Origin: Brucella pseudintermedia
Lineage (GTDB): Bacteria; Pseudomonadota; Alphaproteobacteria; Rhizobiales; Rhizobiaceae
Length of the DNA stretch: 64,000 bases
Direction: 5' to 3' (one strand)
Assembly: GCF_042697365.1 (NCBI RefSeq)
Contig: NZ_CP137604.1
Part shown: positions 8,877 through 17,636 of the stretch, piece after piece
Position numbering within the stretch: position 1 is the first letter of the stretch
Layout of the letters: the number at the start of each line of letters is the position of its first letter
Notes under the pieces: generated by a model
Database searches by the model: none
What the model saw: only the letters and a program-made list of their open reading frames with translations
Told to the model about the DNA's origin: nothing
Made by a program: the position numbers and the translations under genes

Positions 8877-10208
8877 TCAGCCTGCATCCTTGAACAGCAC
8901 GCTCTGGTCGAACAGGTAGCGGTTGGAAAGCGGCAGGCTCGCCGCGCCCACCGCCTTGGCATGGACGCCAACCTTGCCCTCGATGATCTCCGGCGCGCGC
9001 AGGCCCTGCAAGTCGAGACATGAAAGCTCAATGCGGGTCGCTTCCACGATGCGGTGGCGCACATTGCCCGGCAGCCAGCCGTCGATGACGGCGGCGGGAA
9101 AGTCGATGACGGAAGCAGCCGCCACCGCCGCATGGGCCAGCCCGCGCGCGGCAAGCGCCACCCATTCGTCGAGCGGGGTGCCGAAATTGCGCCAGTTTTC
9201 CGGCGAAAGCCACAGGTCGTCGGACGGCAGGTTGCGCTCCTGCAACATGCGTTCGAGGACGAACAGCGAGGCCGTGTCGATAAGCTGCAAGGTTTCGCCG
9301 CGCTCCCACGTGCCGCGCATGCGCATCGGCATGGAGCCGAGCGCGCCCGCATTGCCGGTGCGTCCGGGATAGAGCGTGTTGTTCAGCACCACGCCGCCGC
9401 CGATGAACGAGCCGATGAAGAAATAGACGAAATCGGTAAATTCAGGCCCGCGGCCAAAGGTCAGTTCCGCGCCGCAAGCCGCCGTTCCGTCATTCTGGAT
9501 GAAGACCGGAAACGAGAATGCATGGGCGAAATCGCCGACCAGATCCGCACCGAGCCACGCGTCCAGGTCCGCGGCTGGCGCGCCCACTTCCTCGACCCAG
9601 TTCCACAGTTCAAAGGGAAGCGCGATGCCGAGCCCTGCAATGCGCCCGCGTTTGCCGGGATCGAGAGCCATGGTGAAATCGGCCACGCTGTCGATGGTAA
9701 AGCTGCGGATTTCATCCGGCACCGGCCAGCGATAGGTGATGTGCCGCCGCTCGCGGATCGCGCCCAGAAAATCCATCAGGATGATTTCCGCGCTGCGCCG
9801 CCCGATCTTGAGGCCGAAGGAGAAAACCCCGTCGGCGGCAAGACGCATCGGCATGGAAGGCTGGCCGACGCGACCGCGCACGCGCTCGCCCTGCGTGATG
9901 AGGCCGTCTTTCTCCAGCGCCCGGATGATGACGGAAACCGTCTGCGCCGAAAGCCCGGTCAGGCGCGCAATGTCGGCGCGGGCAAGCGCGCCGTGCCTGC
10001 GCACCAGCGCCAGAACCAGCCGCTCATTATAGGCGCGCACGCCGATCTGGTTGGAGCCGCGATTGACGTTCGCGCCCGGCCCGGCGAATTGCTGCATGGC
10101 GGGACCCGGCGTGCCGGAAAGTGTACCGTAAACTGTATTGGAAACTGTACCGGGGACGGTATCGGCCGATCCGCTGTACGGCTCGCGTTCAACTTTATGA
10201 CTGACCAT
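8877..10208 (-). CDS. frcR: ROK family transcriptional repressor of the fructose operon
   Basis: 443 residues from the ATG at 10208, preceded by GGGAGAGGCT. A winged helix-turn-helix (about 60-110; ARADIARLTGLSAQTVSVII) precedes a ROK sugar-binding fold. Residues 17-32 are four imperfect TVxG repeats encoded by 12-base units. It is divergent from frcBCAK, the arrangement of the Sinorhizobium meliloti frcR-frcBCAK locus, so it most likely represses fructose uptake through the palindrome at 10418-10444. Pgm lies downstream on the same strand, 117 bases away, perhaps partly co-transcribed. Confidence 0.85.
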   Translation of the reverse strand: MVSHKVEREPYSGSADTVPGTVSNTVYGTLSGTPGPAMQQFAGPGANVNRGSNQIGVRAYNERLVLALVRRHGALARADIARLTGLSAQTVSVIIRALEKDGLITQGERVRGRVGQPSMPMRLAADGVFSFGLKIGRRSAEIILMDFLGAIRERRHITYRWPVPDEIRSFTIDSVADFTMALDPGKRGRIAGLGIALPFELWNWVEEVGAPAADLDAWLGADLVGDFAHAFSFPVFIQNDGTAACGAELTFGRGPEFTDFVYFFIGSFIGGGVVLNNTLYPGRTGNAGALGSMPMRMRGTWERGETLQLIDTASLFVLERMLQERNLPSDDLWLSPENWRNFGTPLDEWVALAARGLAHAAVAAASVIDFPAAVIDGWLPGNVRHRIVEATRIELSCLDLQGLRAPEIIEGKVGVHAKAVGAASLPLSNRYLFDQSVLFKDAG

Positions 10209-10417
10209 AGCCTCTCCCAGATTCCGGCCCATGGGGTGCAATCGGAATGCGGCCATGGCGTGCGGGACTTCCTAAACCAAACATCGAAGGAGAAAAACCC
10301 CAAAATGTGCGGGACATCAAATAAAAACAATCGCTTAAGATAGGTCCGGGATGAAGTGGCAGCTTGTCGTCTGCCTTCTCGATCCTCTCTCCTCCGCCTT
10401 CCAGAGTGACACAGCAC

Positions 10418-10444
10418 ATTAATAAATCAAGTGGATTTATTAAT
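10418..10444. promoter_or_regulatory. Perfect 11-bp inverted repeat, likely FrcR operator
   Basis: ATTAATAAATC, five bases AAGTG, then GATTTATTAAT form a perfect palindrome in the frcR-frcB gap. Its right end touches TTGACT (10444-10449), a good -35 candidate for frcB, so a bound repressor would block the promoter. AT-rich palindromes are typical ROK targets. No good -10 box is obvious. The rest of the 312-base gap holds no gene. Confidence 0.7.
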
Positions 10445-10520
10445 TGACTCTGTTTTAAAGCCGTGTTTTGCTTCTCCCCTGCCGGGGGAAGAGGAACCGG
10501 TTTCAATCTGGGAGGAGTCC

Positions 10521-11552
10521 ATGAAGAAGACAGTTCTGTCGGCAGCCTTTGCTGCCTTCGCGCTTGGCGCTGCCGCCATTCCATTGAGTGCGGCCAATGC
10601 CGCCGATGCGGGCGCGTGCCTCATCACCAAGACCGACACCAACCCGTTCTTCGTCAAGATGAAGGAAGGTGCTGTCGCCAAGGCCAAGGAGCTGGGCGTC
10701 AATCTCAAGACCTATGCGGGCAAGATCGACGGCGATTCCGAAAGTCAGGTCGCGGCCATTGAAACCTGCATCGCCGATGGCGCCAAGGGCATTCTCATCA
10801 CCGCTTCCGACACCAAGGGCATCGTGCCGTCGCTGCAAAAGGCGCGTGAGGCGGGCATGCTCATCATCGCGCTCGACACGCCGCTGGAGCCAGCCGACGC
10901 GGCGGACGCAACCTTTGCCACCGACAATTTCCTCGCCGGTGAGCTGGTCGGCAAATGGGCGGCGGCAACGCTTGGCGACAAGGCCAAGGACGCGCATGTG
11001 GCCTTCCTCAACCTCACCGCATCGCAGCCGAGCGTCGACGTGCTGCGCGATCAGGGTTTTGCCACCGGCTTCGGCATCGATCCGAAGGACAAGACCAAGC
11101 TCGGCGACGAGGACGATCCGCGCATTGCCGGTCGCGACCTGACCGACGGCAACGAGGAGGGCGGACGCCGCGCGATGGAAAACCTTCTCCAGAAGGACCC
11201 GAACATCAATGTCGTCCACACCATCAACGAACCTGCCGCCGCCGGTGCCTATGAGGCGCTGAAGGCCGTGGGCCGCGAAAAGGACGTGCTGATCGTCTCC
11301 ATCGATGGCGGCTGCCCCGGCGTGAAGAATGTCGAGGCGGGCGTGATCGGCGCGACCTCGCAGCAATATCCGTTGCAGATGGCGGCACTTGGCATCGAGG
11401 CGATCAAGAAATTCGCCGACACGGGCGAAAAGCCGAAGCCGACTGAAGGCAAGGATTTTGTCGATACGGGCGTGTCGCTCGTCACCGACAAGCCGGTTGA
11501 AGGCGTTCCGTCCATCGACACCAAGACCGCGCTCGACAAGTGCTGGGGCTGA
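10521..11552 (+). CDS. frcB: Fructose ABC transporter, periplasmic binding protein
   Basis: 343 residues. Start at 10521 after GGGAGGAGTCC; an upstream in-frame ATG at 10431 lacks a site. Signal peptide about 1-27 (cleaved at ANAADA), then a periplasmic-binding-protein type I (ribose-binding like) fold with TKTDTNPFF at the front and sugar contacts in IALDTPLE and VHTINEPAAAGA. Two-lobe PBPs of this class deliver sugar to FrcC/FrcA. Order frcB-frcC-frcA-frcK matches the S. meliloti fructose/mannose/ribose system. Confidence 0.93.
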   Translation: MKKTVLSAAFAAFALGAAAIPLSAANAADAGACLITKTDTNPFFVKMKEGAVAKAKELGVNLKTYAGKIDGDSESQVAAIETCIADGAKGILITASDTKGIVPSLQKAREAGMLIIALDTPLEPADAADATFATDNFLAGELVGKWAAATLGDKAKDAHVAFLNLTASQPSVDVLRDQGFATGFGIDPKDKTKLGDEDDPRIAGRDLTDGNEEGGRRAMENLLQKDPNINVVHTINEPAAAGAYEALKAVGREKDVLIVSIDGGCPGVKNVEAGVIGATSQQYPLQMAALGIEAIKKFADTGEKPKPTEGKDFVDTGVSLVTDKPVEGVPSIDTKTALDKCWG

Positions 11553-11621
11553 CGGGCTCTTTGGGTTCAGGTCCGGCAGATCGCAAGATTTGCCGGCCCT
11601 TTCTGCGGGCAGGAGACAGAG

Positions 11622-12716
11622 ATGAGTGAGCCACAGGCGGCTTCCGCTGCACAAAAACCGTCTATGCAGGACTATGAAAAGACCCTGTCGCAGAGCGCGG
11701 CGGAAGTCGCCTCCTTCGATGCGGGCGACCGGTCGCTGCTTTACCGGATGCGCAATTTCCTGCATCACAATCCCGCTGCCGTGCCGCTGATCGTGCTCGT
11801 CCTGTCGCTGCTGATCTTCGGCGTAACGCTCGGCGGCAAGTTCTTCTCCGCCTTCTCGCTGACGCTCATCCTGCAGCAGGTCGCCATCACCGGCATCGTC
11901 GCGGCGGCGCAGACGCTGGTGATCCTCACCGCCGGCATCGACCTTTCGGTCGGCGCCATCATGGTGCTGTCCTCGGTGGTGATGGGCCAGTTCACCTTCC
12001 GCTACGGGCTTCCCGCAGAGCTTGCCGTTCTCTGCGGCTTTGCCACCGGCGCGCTCTGCGGCTTCATCAACGGCTTTCTGGTGGCCTATGTGCGCCTGCC
12101 GCCCTTCATCGTGACGCTCGGCATGTGGCAGGTGATCCTCGCCACCAACTTCCTTTATTCGGCCAATGAGACCATCCGCGCGCAGGAAATCACGGCGGAA
12201 GCGCCGATCCTGCAATTTTTTGGCGAGAGCATCCGCATCGGCGGCGCGGTCTTCACCTATGGCGTCATCGCCATGGTCCTGTTGGTGCTGCTGCTCTGGT
12301 ATGTGCTGAACCATACCGCCTGGGGACGGCACGTCTATGCCATCGGCGACGATCCGGAAGCGGCGCAGCTTTCCGGCGTGTCGGTCAAGCCGATCCTCAT
12401 GTCGGTCTATGTGCTGGCCGGTATCATCTGCGCGCTTGCAGGCTGGGCGATGATCGGTCGTCTCGGTTCCGTTTCACCCACAGCGGGTCAGTTCGCCAAT
12501 ATCGAATCGATCACCGCCGTGGTGATCGGCGGCATATCGCTCTTCGGCGGGCGCGGCTCCATCCTCGGCACCATGTTCGGCGCGCTGATCGTCGGCGTGT
12601 TTTCGCTGGGCCTGCGCCTGTGGGGCACCGATCCGCAGTGGACCTATCTCCTCATCGGCGTTCTCATCATCGCCGCCGTCGCCATCGACCAGTGGATCAG
12701 AAAGGCTGCCGCATGA
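11622..12716 (+). CDS. frcC: Fructose ABC transporter, permease
   Basis: 364 residues, BPD_transp_2 (RbsC-like) family with about ten membrane segments beginning near residue 45. The N-terminal 40 residues are cytoplasmic and charged. The signature region ILTAGIDLSVGAIMVLSS is clear. CAGGAGACAGAG precedes the ATG. The TGA overlaps the frcA start (ATGA), showing translational coupling with the ATPase. Confidence 0.93.
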   Translation: MSEPQAASAAQKPSMQDYEKTLSQSAAEVASFDAGDRSLLYRMRNFLHHNPAAVPLIVLVLSLLIFGVTLGGKFFSAFSLTLILQQVAITGIVAAAQTLVILTAGIDLSVGAIMVLSSVVMGQFTFRYGLPAELAVLCGFATGALCGFINGFLVAYVRLPPFIVTLGMWQVILATNFLYSANETIRAQEITAEAPILQFFGESIRIGGAVFTYGVIAMVLLVLLLWYVLNHTAWGRHVYAIGDDPEAAQLSGVSVKPILMSVYVLAGIICALAGWAMIGRLGSVSPTAGQFANIESITAVVIGGISLFGGRGSILGTMFGALIVGVFSLGLRLWGTDPQWTYLLIGVLIIAAVAIDQWIRKAAA

Positions 12717-13492
12717 AAACGAACATAACGCCTGTTCTGTCGGCCAAGGGGCTGGTCAAGCGCTATGGTCGCGTTACCGCACTCGATCATGCCGATTTCG
12801 ATCTCTATCCCGGTGAAATCCTCGCGGTCATCGGCGACAATGGCGCCGGCAAGTCCTCGCTCATCAAGGCGCTGTCCGGCGCGATCAAGCCGGACGAGGG
12901 GGAAATCCTGCTTGACGGCAAGCCGGTCAGCTTTCATTCGCCGATGGAAGCGCGGCAGGCGGGCATTGAAACGGTCTACCAGAACCTTGCGCTGTCGCCT
13001 GCGCTTTCCATCGCCGACAATCTGTTTCTGGGCCGCGAAATCCGCCGCAAGGGGCCGCTCGGCTCGCTGTTCCGAATGCTGGATCGCGGCGCGATGGAAA
13101 AGATCGCGCGCGAAAAACTGTCCGAGCTGGGCCTCATGACCATCCAGAACATCGGTCAGGCGGTGGAAACCCTGTCCGGTGGTCAGCGTCAGGGCGTCGC
13201 GGTGGCGCGCGCTGCCGCCTTCGGCTCCAAGGTGGTCATCATGGACGAGCCGACGGCGGCGCTCGGCGTCAAGGAATCGCGCCGTGTGCTGGAGCTCATT
13301 CTGGACGTGAAGCGGCGCGGCATGCCCATCGTGCTCATCTCCCATAACATGCCGCATGTGTTCGAGGTCGCCGACCGCATCCATATTCACCGGCTCGGAC
13401 GCCGCCTGACGGTCATCGACCCCAAGGAATATTCCATGTCGGATGCCGTGGCCCTGATGACCGGCGCGATGAGACCGAAGGAAGCGGCTTGA
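12713..13492 (+). CDS. frcA: Fructose ABC transporter, ATP-binding protein
   Basis: 259 residues from the ATG at 12713 that overlaps the frcC stop. Walker A GDNGAGKSS, Q-loop VYQNLAL, signature LSGGQRQGVAVARA and Walker B VVIMDEPTAAL are present. It has one nucleotide-binding domain, unlike the double-domain RbsA/MglA, as expected for FrcA. It energises uptake through FrcC at the inner face of the membrane. Confidence 0.93.
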   Translation: MKTNITPVLSAKGLVKRYGRVTALDHADFDLYPGEILAVIGDNGAGKSSLIKALSGAIKPDEGEILLDGKPVSFHSPMEARQAGIETVYQNLALSPALSIADNLFLGREIRRKGPLGSLFRMLDRGAMEKIAREKLSELGLMTIQNIGQAVETLSGGQRQGVAVARAAAFGSKVVIMDEPTAALGVKESRRVLELILDVKRRGMPIVLISHNMPHVFEVADRIHIHRLGRRLTVIDPKEYSMSDAVALMTGAMRPKEAA

Positions 13493-13532
13493 GTTTCTGA
13501 TAGGCTGACAGGACGAATCACGGAAACCGAAC

Positions 13533-14174
13533 ATGACGCCTATCGAGCGCGAAGCCCTGACTTCGGAAATTCTTGCGCGGCTGGCGCAAACCGGCGACCG
13601 CCTGATCGTGGCCATTGCAGGCCCGCCGGGAGCCGGAAAATCCACTCTTTCCGACTATCTGCTCCATGCCATCAACAAGGGCGGCGAAACGCCGTCCATC
13701 GTCGTGCCCATGGACGGGTTTCACCTTGATGACGCCATTCTCGACAAGCGCGGATTGCTGAGCCGCAAGGGGTCGCCGCCGACCTTCGACTGCGCCGGGT
13801 TCGCGGTGCTGCTGCAACGGCTGAAACAGGCGGAGGGCGAAATCTTCATCCCGGTCTTCGACCGCTCGCTGGAGCTTTCCCGCGCCGCCGCATCCGTGGT
13901 CGGGCCGGAACATCGCGTGCTTCTGGTGGAAGGCAATTACCTGCTACTCGACCGGGAACCATGGGCGCAGCTTGCGCCGTTTTTCGACATGACGGTCTAT
14001 CTGGACGTGCCTTTTGACGAGCTGGAGCGCCGCCTTGTCGACCGCTGGCTCGGTTTCGGCTTCGATGCCGAAACGGCCCGGAACCGCGCCCTTTCCAACG
14101 ATATTCCCAATGCCGAACTGGTGGCGGCACAGTCGCGCGAGGCGGATTTTATCGTCAGGATGAGCGCAGGATAA
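13533..14174 (+). CDS. frcK: FrcK: P-loop kinase of the fructose operon
   Basis: 213 residues, with Walker A GPPGAGKST (about 30-38), MDGFHLDD and VEGNYLLLD motifs of the phosphoribulokinase/uridine kinase/pantothenate kinase fold. It is the last gene of frcBCAK, 40 bases after frcA. The S. meliloti homologue is annotated as a kinase of the fructose system, but its substrate is not firmly established; by homology it could act on a nucleoside or cofactor. Confidence 0.85.
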   Translation: MTPIEREALTSEILARLAQTGDRLIVAIAGPPGAGKSTLSDYLLHAINKGGETPSIVVPMDGFHLDDAILDKRGLLSRKGSPPTFDCAGFAVLLQRLKQAEGEIFIPVFDRSLELSRAAASVVGPEHRVLLVEGNYLLLDREPWAQLAPFFDMTVYLDVPFDELERRLVDRWLGFGFDAETARNRALSNDIPNAELVAAQSREADFIVRMSAG

Positions 14175-14267
14175 CAGGGAATTGCGCCTTTCAAGGGTTG
14201 CGGCGACGCGCCTGCGTCTGCATGATGGCAAAATCGCTTCATCAGTTTCCGACCGGAATAGTTCCCC

Positions 14268-14957
14268 ATGACGACATATGTTTTCGCGCCGCCCCCGCAG
14301 CCGTTTCTGCCGGTGAAGGGAACGGATGCGCGCTTTCCCGTGCACCGCATCTATTGCGTGGGCCAGAACTACGCCGATCACGCCATCGAAATGGGCGGCG
14401 ACCCGACCCGCAATCCGCCTTTCTTCTTCCAGAAGAACCCGGATTGCCTCGTGATCGAAGGCGGCGATTTCCCCTATCCGCCGAAGACCGAGGACGTGCA
14501 TCACGAGATCGAACTGGTGGTGGCGCTGAAGACCGGCGGCACCGACATTGCGCTCGAAAAGGCGCTGGACCATGTTTATGGCTACGCGGTCGGCATCGAC
14601 ATGACGCGCCGCGACTTGCAGGCCGTGGCCAAGAAGGCCGGTCGCCCATGGGAAGTGGCGAAGGCGTTCGAGCATTCCGCGCCCTGTTCGGCCATCGTGC
14701 CGGTATCGGAAATCGGCCACCCGCAAAACGCCGCGATTTCGCTTTCCATCAATGGCGAGACGCGCCAGTCGGGCGACCTCAACCAGATGATCTGGAAAGT
14801 GGCGGAAACCATTTCCTACCTGTCGTCGCTCTTTGAGCTGCGCCCCGGCGATCTTATCTTTACGGGTACGCCTGCGGGCGTTGGCCCGGTGAAGCGCGGC
14901 GACCGTCTGGAAGGCAAGGTGGATGGCGTGGGGGAACTGTCCGTCACAGTCGTTTGA
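14268..14957 (+). CDS. Fumarylacetoacetate hydrolase family protein
   Basis: 229 residues, single FAH domain. The metal site is visible as HHEIELVVAL (two Glu) and GIDMTRRD (Asp), plus the substrate loop SYLSSLFELRPGDLIFTGTPAGVGPV. Members hydrolyse fumarylpyruvate, acylpyruvates or decarboxylate oxaloacetate. No aromatic-degradation genes are nearby, so an acylpyruvase or oxaloacetate decarboxylase housekeeping role is as likely. It is followed by three small ORFs on the same strand. Confidence 0.9.
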   Translation: MTTYVFAPPPQPFLPVKGTDARFPVHRIYCVGQNYADHAIEMGGDPTRNPPFFFQKNPDCLVIEGGDFPYPPKTEDVHHEIELVVALKTGGTDIALEKALDHVYGYAVGIDMTRRDLQAVAKKAGRPWEVAKAFEHSAPCSAIVPVSEIGHPQNAAISLSINGETRQSGDLNQMIWKVAETISYLSSLFELRPGDLIFTGTPAGVGPVKRGDRLEGKVDGVGELSVTVV

Positions 14958-14975
14958 ACAGCCGGAGGAGCATGA

Positions 14976-15167
14976 ATGAGCATCTATCTTCCCGAGGACG
15001 TGCACGACGCCTTGGAGCGTTTCGTCGCTGAAAAGCACCCCGGCCTCAACCAGACCGAGGCGGTGACGCTTATCCTGCGCAAATGGCTGGTGCGCGAGGG
15101 CTACCTCGCGGCGGAGCCGGAACACGGCACCCCGCCGGATGAACTGAACGCGACCAATGACGACTGA
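14976..15167 (+). CDS. Small ribbon-helix-helix-like protein
   Basis: 63 residues. MSIYLPEDVHDALERFVAEK followed by LNQTEAVTLILRKWLVREGYL matches the beta-strand plus two-helix plan of RHH DNA-binding proteins or antitoxins. CCGGAGGAGCATGA precedes the ATG, 18 bases after the FAH stop, so it is likely in the same transcript. No toxin partner follows: the next ORF is a small membrane protein. Confidence 0.6.
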   Translation: MSIYLPEDVHDALERFVAEKHPGLNQTEAVTLILRKWLVREGYLAAEPEHGTPPDELNATNDD

Positions 15168-15185
15168 ACAGGGCAGCAAGTGACT

Positions 15186-15398
15186 ATGGCCAAACAGCCG
15201 CCGGAAGGAGCGGGCCGCAAGGCCACGCTCGGGCGACGTCTTTTGATTCTGACAATTCTGGCAATCTTGCTGGTGATCGCGCTCGTCTGGTCGAGCATTT
15301 ATCTCTTCGATCCGAATGGCGGGCTGGACTTTGACGATCTTGCTATTTTTGCCTTGAATTTCAACGCGGTAGATATGCCGGTGCGCCGCATCCTCTGA
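15186..15398 (+). CDS. Small single-pass membrane protein
   Basis: 70 residues from the ATG at 15186 (GTG at 15180 also in frame). A basic N-terminus (KATLGRR) precedes one membrane helix (about 20-40), followed by SIYLFDPNGGLDFDDL, so the tail probably faces the periplasm. No recognisable family. It lies 18 bases behind the RHH gene. No strong ribosome site is visible, so confidence is moderate. Confidence 0.45.
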   Translation: MAKQPPEGAGRKATLGRRLLILTILAILLVIALVWSSIYLFDPNGGLDFDDLAIFALNFNAVDMPVRRIL

Positions 15399-15562
15399 GT
15401 GCGTTAATCTTTTTGTTACCATTTGAAATATTCATTTTGGCCGTGTCCTGACGTTTAGCGCTTCCGTTTGCCGTCTTTTGCATGGTACATGATCCTCATC
15501 GACCGAAAGAATATTGACTGAAACGGGTGTCCTGCGACGCCTGTAAAGCCAAGAGGATCTGG

Positions 15563-15751
15563 ATGGCATTCGAGGACATCAAGGCGGAAATTGCGCTGCT
15601 TTTCGAGCAAATGGTGAATCAGCCGCAAGACGCTCATGAAATCCGCGAAACGGTTCGCGAGAAGCTCAATGCGCTGCGCGCAAGCGGCCTGCCTCTGCCG
15701 GACGATCTGGTCGAGCTTGAAAAACGCATCGAACAAGATTTCGATTCCTGA
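15563..15751 (+). CDS. Small conserved-looking acidic helical protein
   Basis: 62 residues from the ATG at 15563 (AGAGGATCTGG upstream); an ATG at 15527 would add 12 residues without a better site. The product is largely helical and charged (EIRETVREKLNAL, VELEKRIEQDF), with no membrane segment. No function recognised. It is 14 bases upstream of the transglycosylase gene and probably shares its transcript. Confidence 0.6.
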   Translation: MAFEDIKAEIALLFEQMVNQPQDAHEIRETVREKLNALRASGLPLPDDLVELEKRIEQDFDS

Positions 15752-15765
15752 GAACGGGTCCGGTC

Positions 15766-16659
15766 ATGCGTCTCCAGCTTTCTTCTTCCGCTGATATGGT
15801 CCGCAAGGGCATTCTGCTTCTGGGTTGTGCCGTGGCGCTCAGCGCCTGCAACACCACCGATGGCGGCAAGCCGGTGAAAACGGCGCTGATCACGCAGACC
15901 GATACATCCGGCAAGACCGTTGCCGCCGCAGGCAGCCCTGCCGCTGGCGCGGCGACAGATGCCGCAGGCACGGCGACCGCCGATGCGGGCGCTGCAGCCG
16001 GAACGCAGACCGTCGCAGCCGTCACCGATCCTTCCGATCCGGTGCTGCCGGCAATCGTTCCCATTCCCGGCATTCGCGGCCAGTCTGAACCGATGATGGC
16101 CTATGCGGGCGCACAGGCCGCAGCTTCGCCCGCTTCCGTTGCCGCCAATATGGCTTTCGAGACGCCGGACCATGCGCCGGGAGATCTCGATGCGCTCATT
16201 ACCAAATATTCCGTCGCCTATGATGTGCCCGAGCGCCTTGTGCGCCGGGTTGTGCACCGCGAAAGCCGGTTCAATCCGGCTGCTCGCAACGGGCCCTATT
16301 GGGGTCTGATGCAGATCAGCCATCCGACTGCGCGCGGCATGGGCTATACGGGTTCGGCCAAGGGCCTGCTCGATGCGGAAACCAACCTGAAATATGCGGT
16401 TCGCTATCTGTCCGGCGCCTACAAGGTGGCCGGCGGCGACGAGAGCCAGGCGGTCCGCTATTATGCGCGCGGCTATTATTATGATGCCAAGCGCAAGGGA
16501 TTGCTGCAGGAAACCGGCCTTGACGGCAGCTGGAAGCGCAGCGGCCCGACCCGTGAGGCAGCCGCTTCCATCGAACCTGCTTCCTTGCCGGAAGGTGCCG
16601 CCGCACCGCTTCCGGGCGTAGCACCTATACAGGCTTCCTACACACCGGCGGCTCAATAA
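15766..16659 (+). CDS. Lytic transglycosylase (SLT domain) lipoprotein
   Basis: 297 residues, or 287 from the ATG at 15796. The lipobox LSAC puts the acylated cysteine at 28. An Ala/Thr-rich linker (about 30-125) leads to the SLT domain (about 140-245) with catalytic Glu166 in HRESRFNP, the GLMQI block and the YAVRYLSGAY helix. Such enzymes cleave the glycan strands of peptidoglycan, leaving 1,6-anhydroMurNAc. The C-terminal 40 residues are Pro/Ala-rich. Confidence 0.88.
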   Translation: MRLQLSSSADMVRKGILLLGCAVALSACNTTDGGKPVKTALITQTDTSGKTVAAAGSPAAGAATDAAGTATADAGAAAGTQTVAAVTDPSDPVLPAIVPIPGIRGQSEPMMAYAGAQAAASPASVAANMAFETPDHAPGDLDALITKYSVAYDVPERLVRRVVHRESRFNPAARNGPYWGLMQISHPTARGMGYTGSAKGLLDAETNLKYAVRYLSGAYKVAGGDESQAVRYYARGYYYDAKRKGLLQETGLDGSWKRSGPTREAAASIEPASLPEGAAAPLPGVAPIQASYTPAAQ

Positions 16660-16707
16660 CGAACTGTCATCTTGACGCTGCAATGTAATGGCAGTTTCCT
16701 GTTGAGG

Positions 16708-16799
16708 GCGCATCCCGAAAAGCGTGAAACGGTTTTCGGGATGCGCGTTAAAACAAGGACCGGAGCGCCGATCTGATCCAGTCAGATCGAAACGCGCTC
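16708..16799. repeat. Composite dispersed palindrome (RIME-like), copy A
   Basis: Two hairpins side by side: a perfect 14-bp stem at 16708-16721/16733-16746 (GCGCATCCCGAAAA) and a second unit 16763-16799 (GAGCGC ... GCGCTC with inner GATCTGA/TCAGATC). Both halves belong to short palindromes scattered through Rhizobiales genomes; a diverged relative is at 46225-46318. It lies between the transglycosylase and hemolysin III genes. Confidence 0.7.
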
Positions 16800-16822
16800 G
16801 GGAACCGACGACAGGAAACCGC

Positions 16823-17479
16823 ATGAATGTAAGACTGCCGCATCCCATCAAATGGAAATATGACCGGGCCGAACTGTGGGCCGATGGCGTCATCCATGTT
16901 CTGGGTGTGGGGCTTGCGCTTGCTGGCGCGATTGCCATGCTGGTCTATTTCCTGCCGAACATGCCCGCAGCGATCTCGATCTCGTCGGGCGTCTACCTCG
17001 CGAGCCTTCTGGCGGCGCTTGGAATTTCTGCCGTCTACAATATCTGGCCGGTTTCGCCGACCAAATGGTTTTTGCGCCGGTTCGACCATTCGGCGATTTA
17101 TCTCCTGATTGCCGGAACCTACACGCCTTTTGCCATGCATATGGGCGACCGCGCGCTGCCGCTGCTGCTGTTCGTGTGGAGCGTGGCTTTTGTCGGCATC
17201 ATGCTGAAACTCTTCCTTCCGGGGCGTTTCGACAGGCTGTCGATCCTGCTTTATCTGGCGCTCGGCTGGAGCGGGGTGATGGTCTACGACACCATGGTGC
17301 AATCGCTGCCGCCTGCCGTCTTCTGGCTGATTGCAGCCGGAGGCATGGTCTATTCGCTGGGCGTGATCTTCCATGTCTGGGAGCGGCTGCGTTTTCAGAA
17401 CGCCATCTGGCACGGCTTTGTCGTGGTGGGCGCGGCGCTGCATTATTGTGCCGTGTTCTTTGTCGGCGCATGGAACTGA
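16823..17479 (+). CDS. Hemolysin III family (PAQR-like) membrane protein
   Basis: 218 residues from the ATG at 16823 (ACAGGAAACCGC upstream), discarding a 33-residue extension that runs through the repeat. Seven membrane segments are predicted. Family blocks are present: RAELWADGVIHVLG, FDHSAIYLLIAGTYTPF and the C-terminal IFHVWERLRFQNAIWHGF with the conserved histidine. Members are linked to hydrolase-type membrane chemistry or membrane integrity; the haemolysin name is historical. Confidence 0.88.
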   Translation: MNVRLPHPIKWKYDRAELWADGVIHVLGVGLALAGAIAMLVYFLPNMPAAISISSGVYLASLLAALGISAVYNIWPVSPTKWFLRRFDHSAIYLLIAGTYTPFAMHMGDRALPLLLFVWSVAFVGIMLKLFLPGRFDRLSILLYLALGWSGVMVYDTMVQSLPPAVFWLIAAGGMVYSLGVIFHVWERLRFQNAIWHGFVVVGAALHYCAVFFVGAWN

Positions 17480-17531
17480 AGCCCGGTCTATTTCGGCTCT
17501 GACCGCCTGCAAATGGCACACTTCTGCGCTT

Positions 17532-17568
17532 CCGGTGCTCATGTACCCTAAAGTACACTCCGCTCCGG
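17532..17568. repeat. Inverted repeat between convergent genes
   Basis: CCGG...ATGTAC, CCTAAA, GTACACTC...CCGG makes an imperfect palindrome centred on two GTAC blocks. It lies in the 157-base gap between the hemolysin III gene and dnaE2, which converge, so it may act as a shared 3' structure. No T-tract follows, so I do not call a terminator. Confidence 0.35.
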
Positions 17569-17636
17569 TTCTCGAATTGCACCATTTTCGTCGCGTCATA
17601 GCCAAAATAGCCAACGGGTTTCGAGCGCGTGATTGC

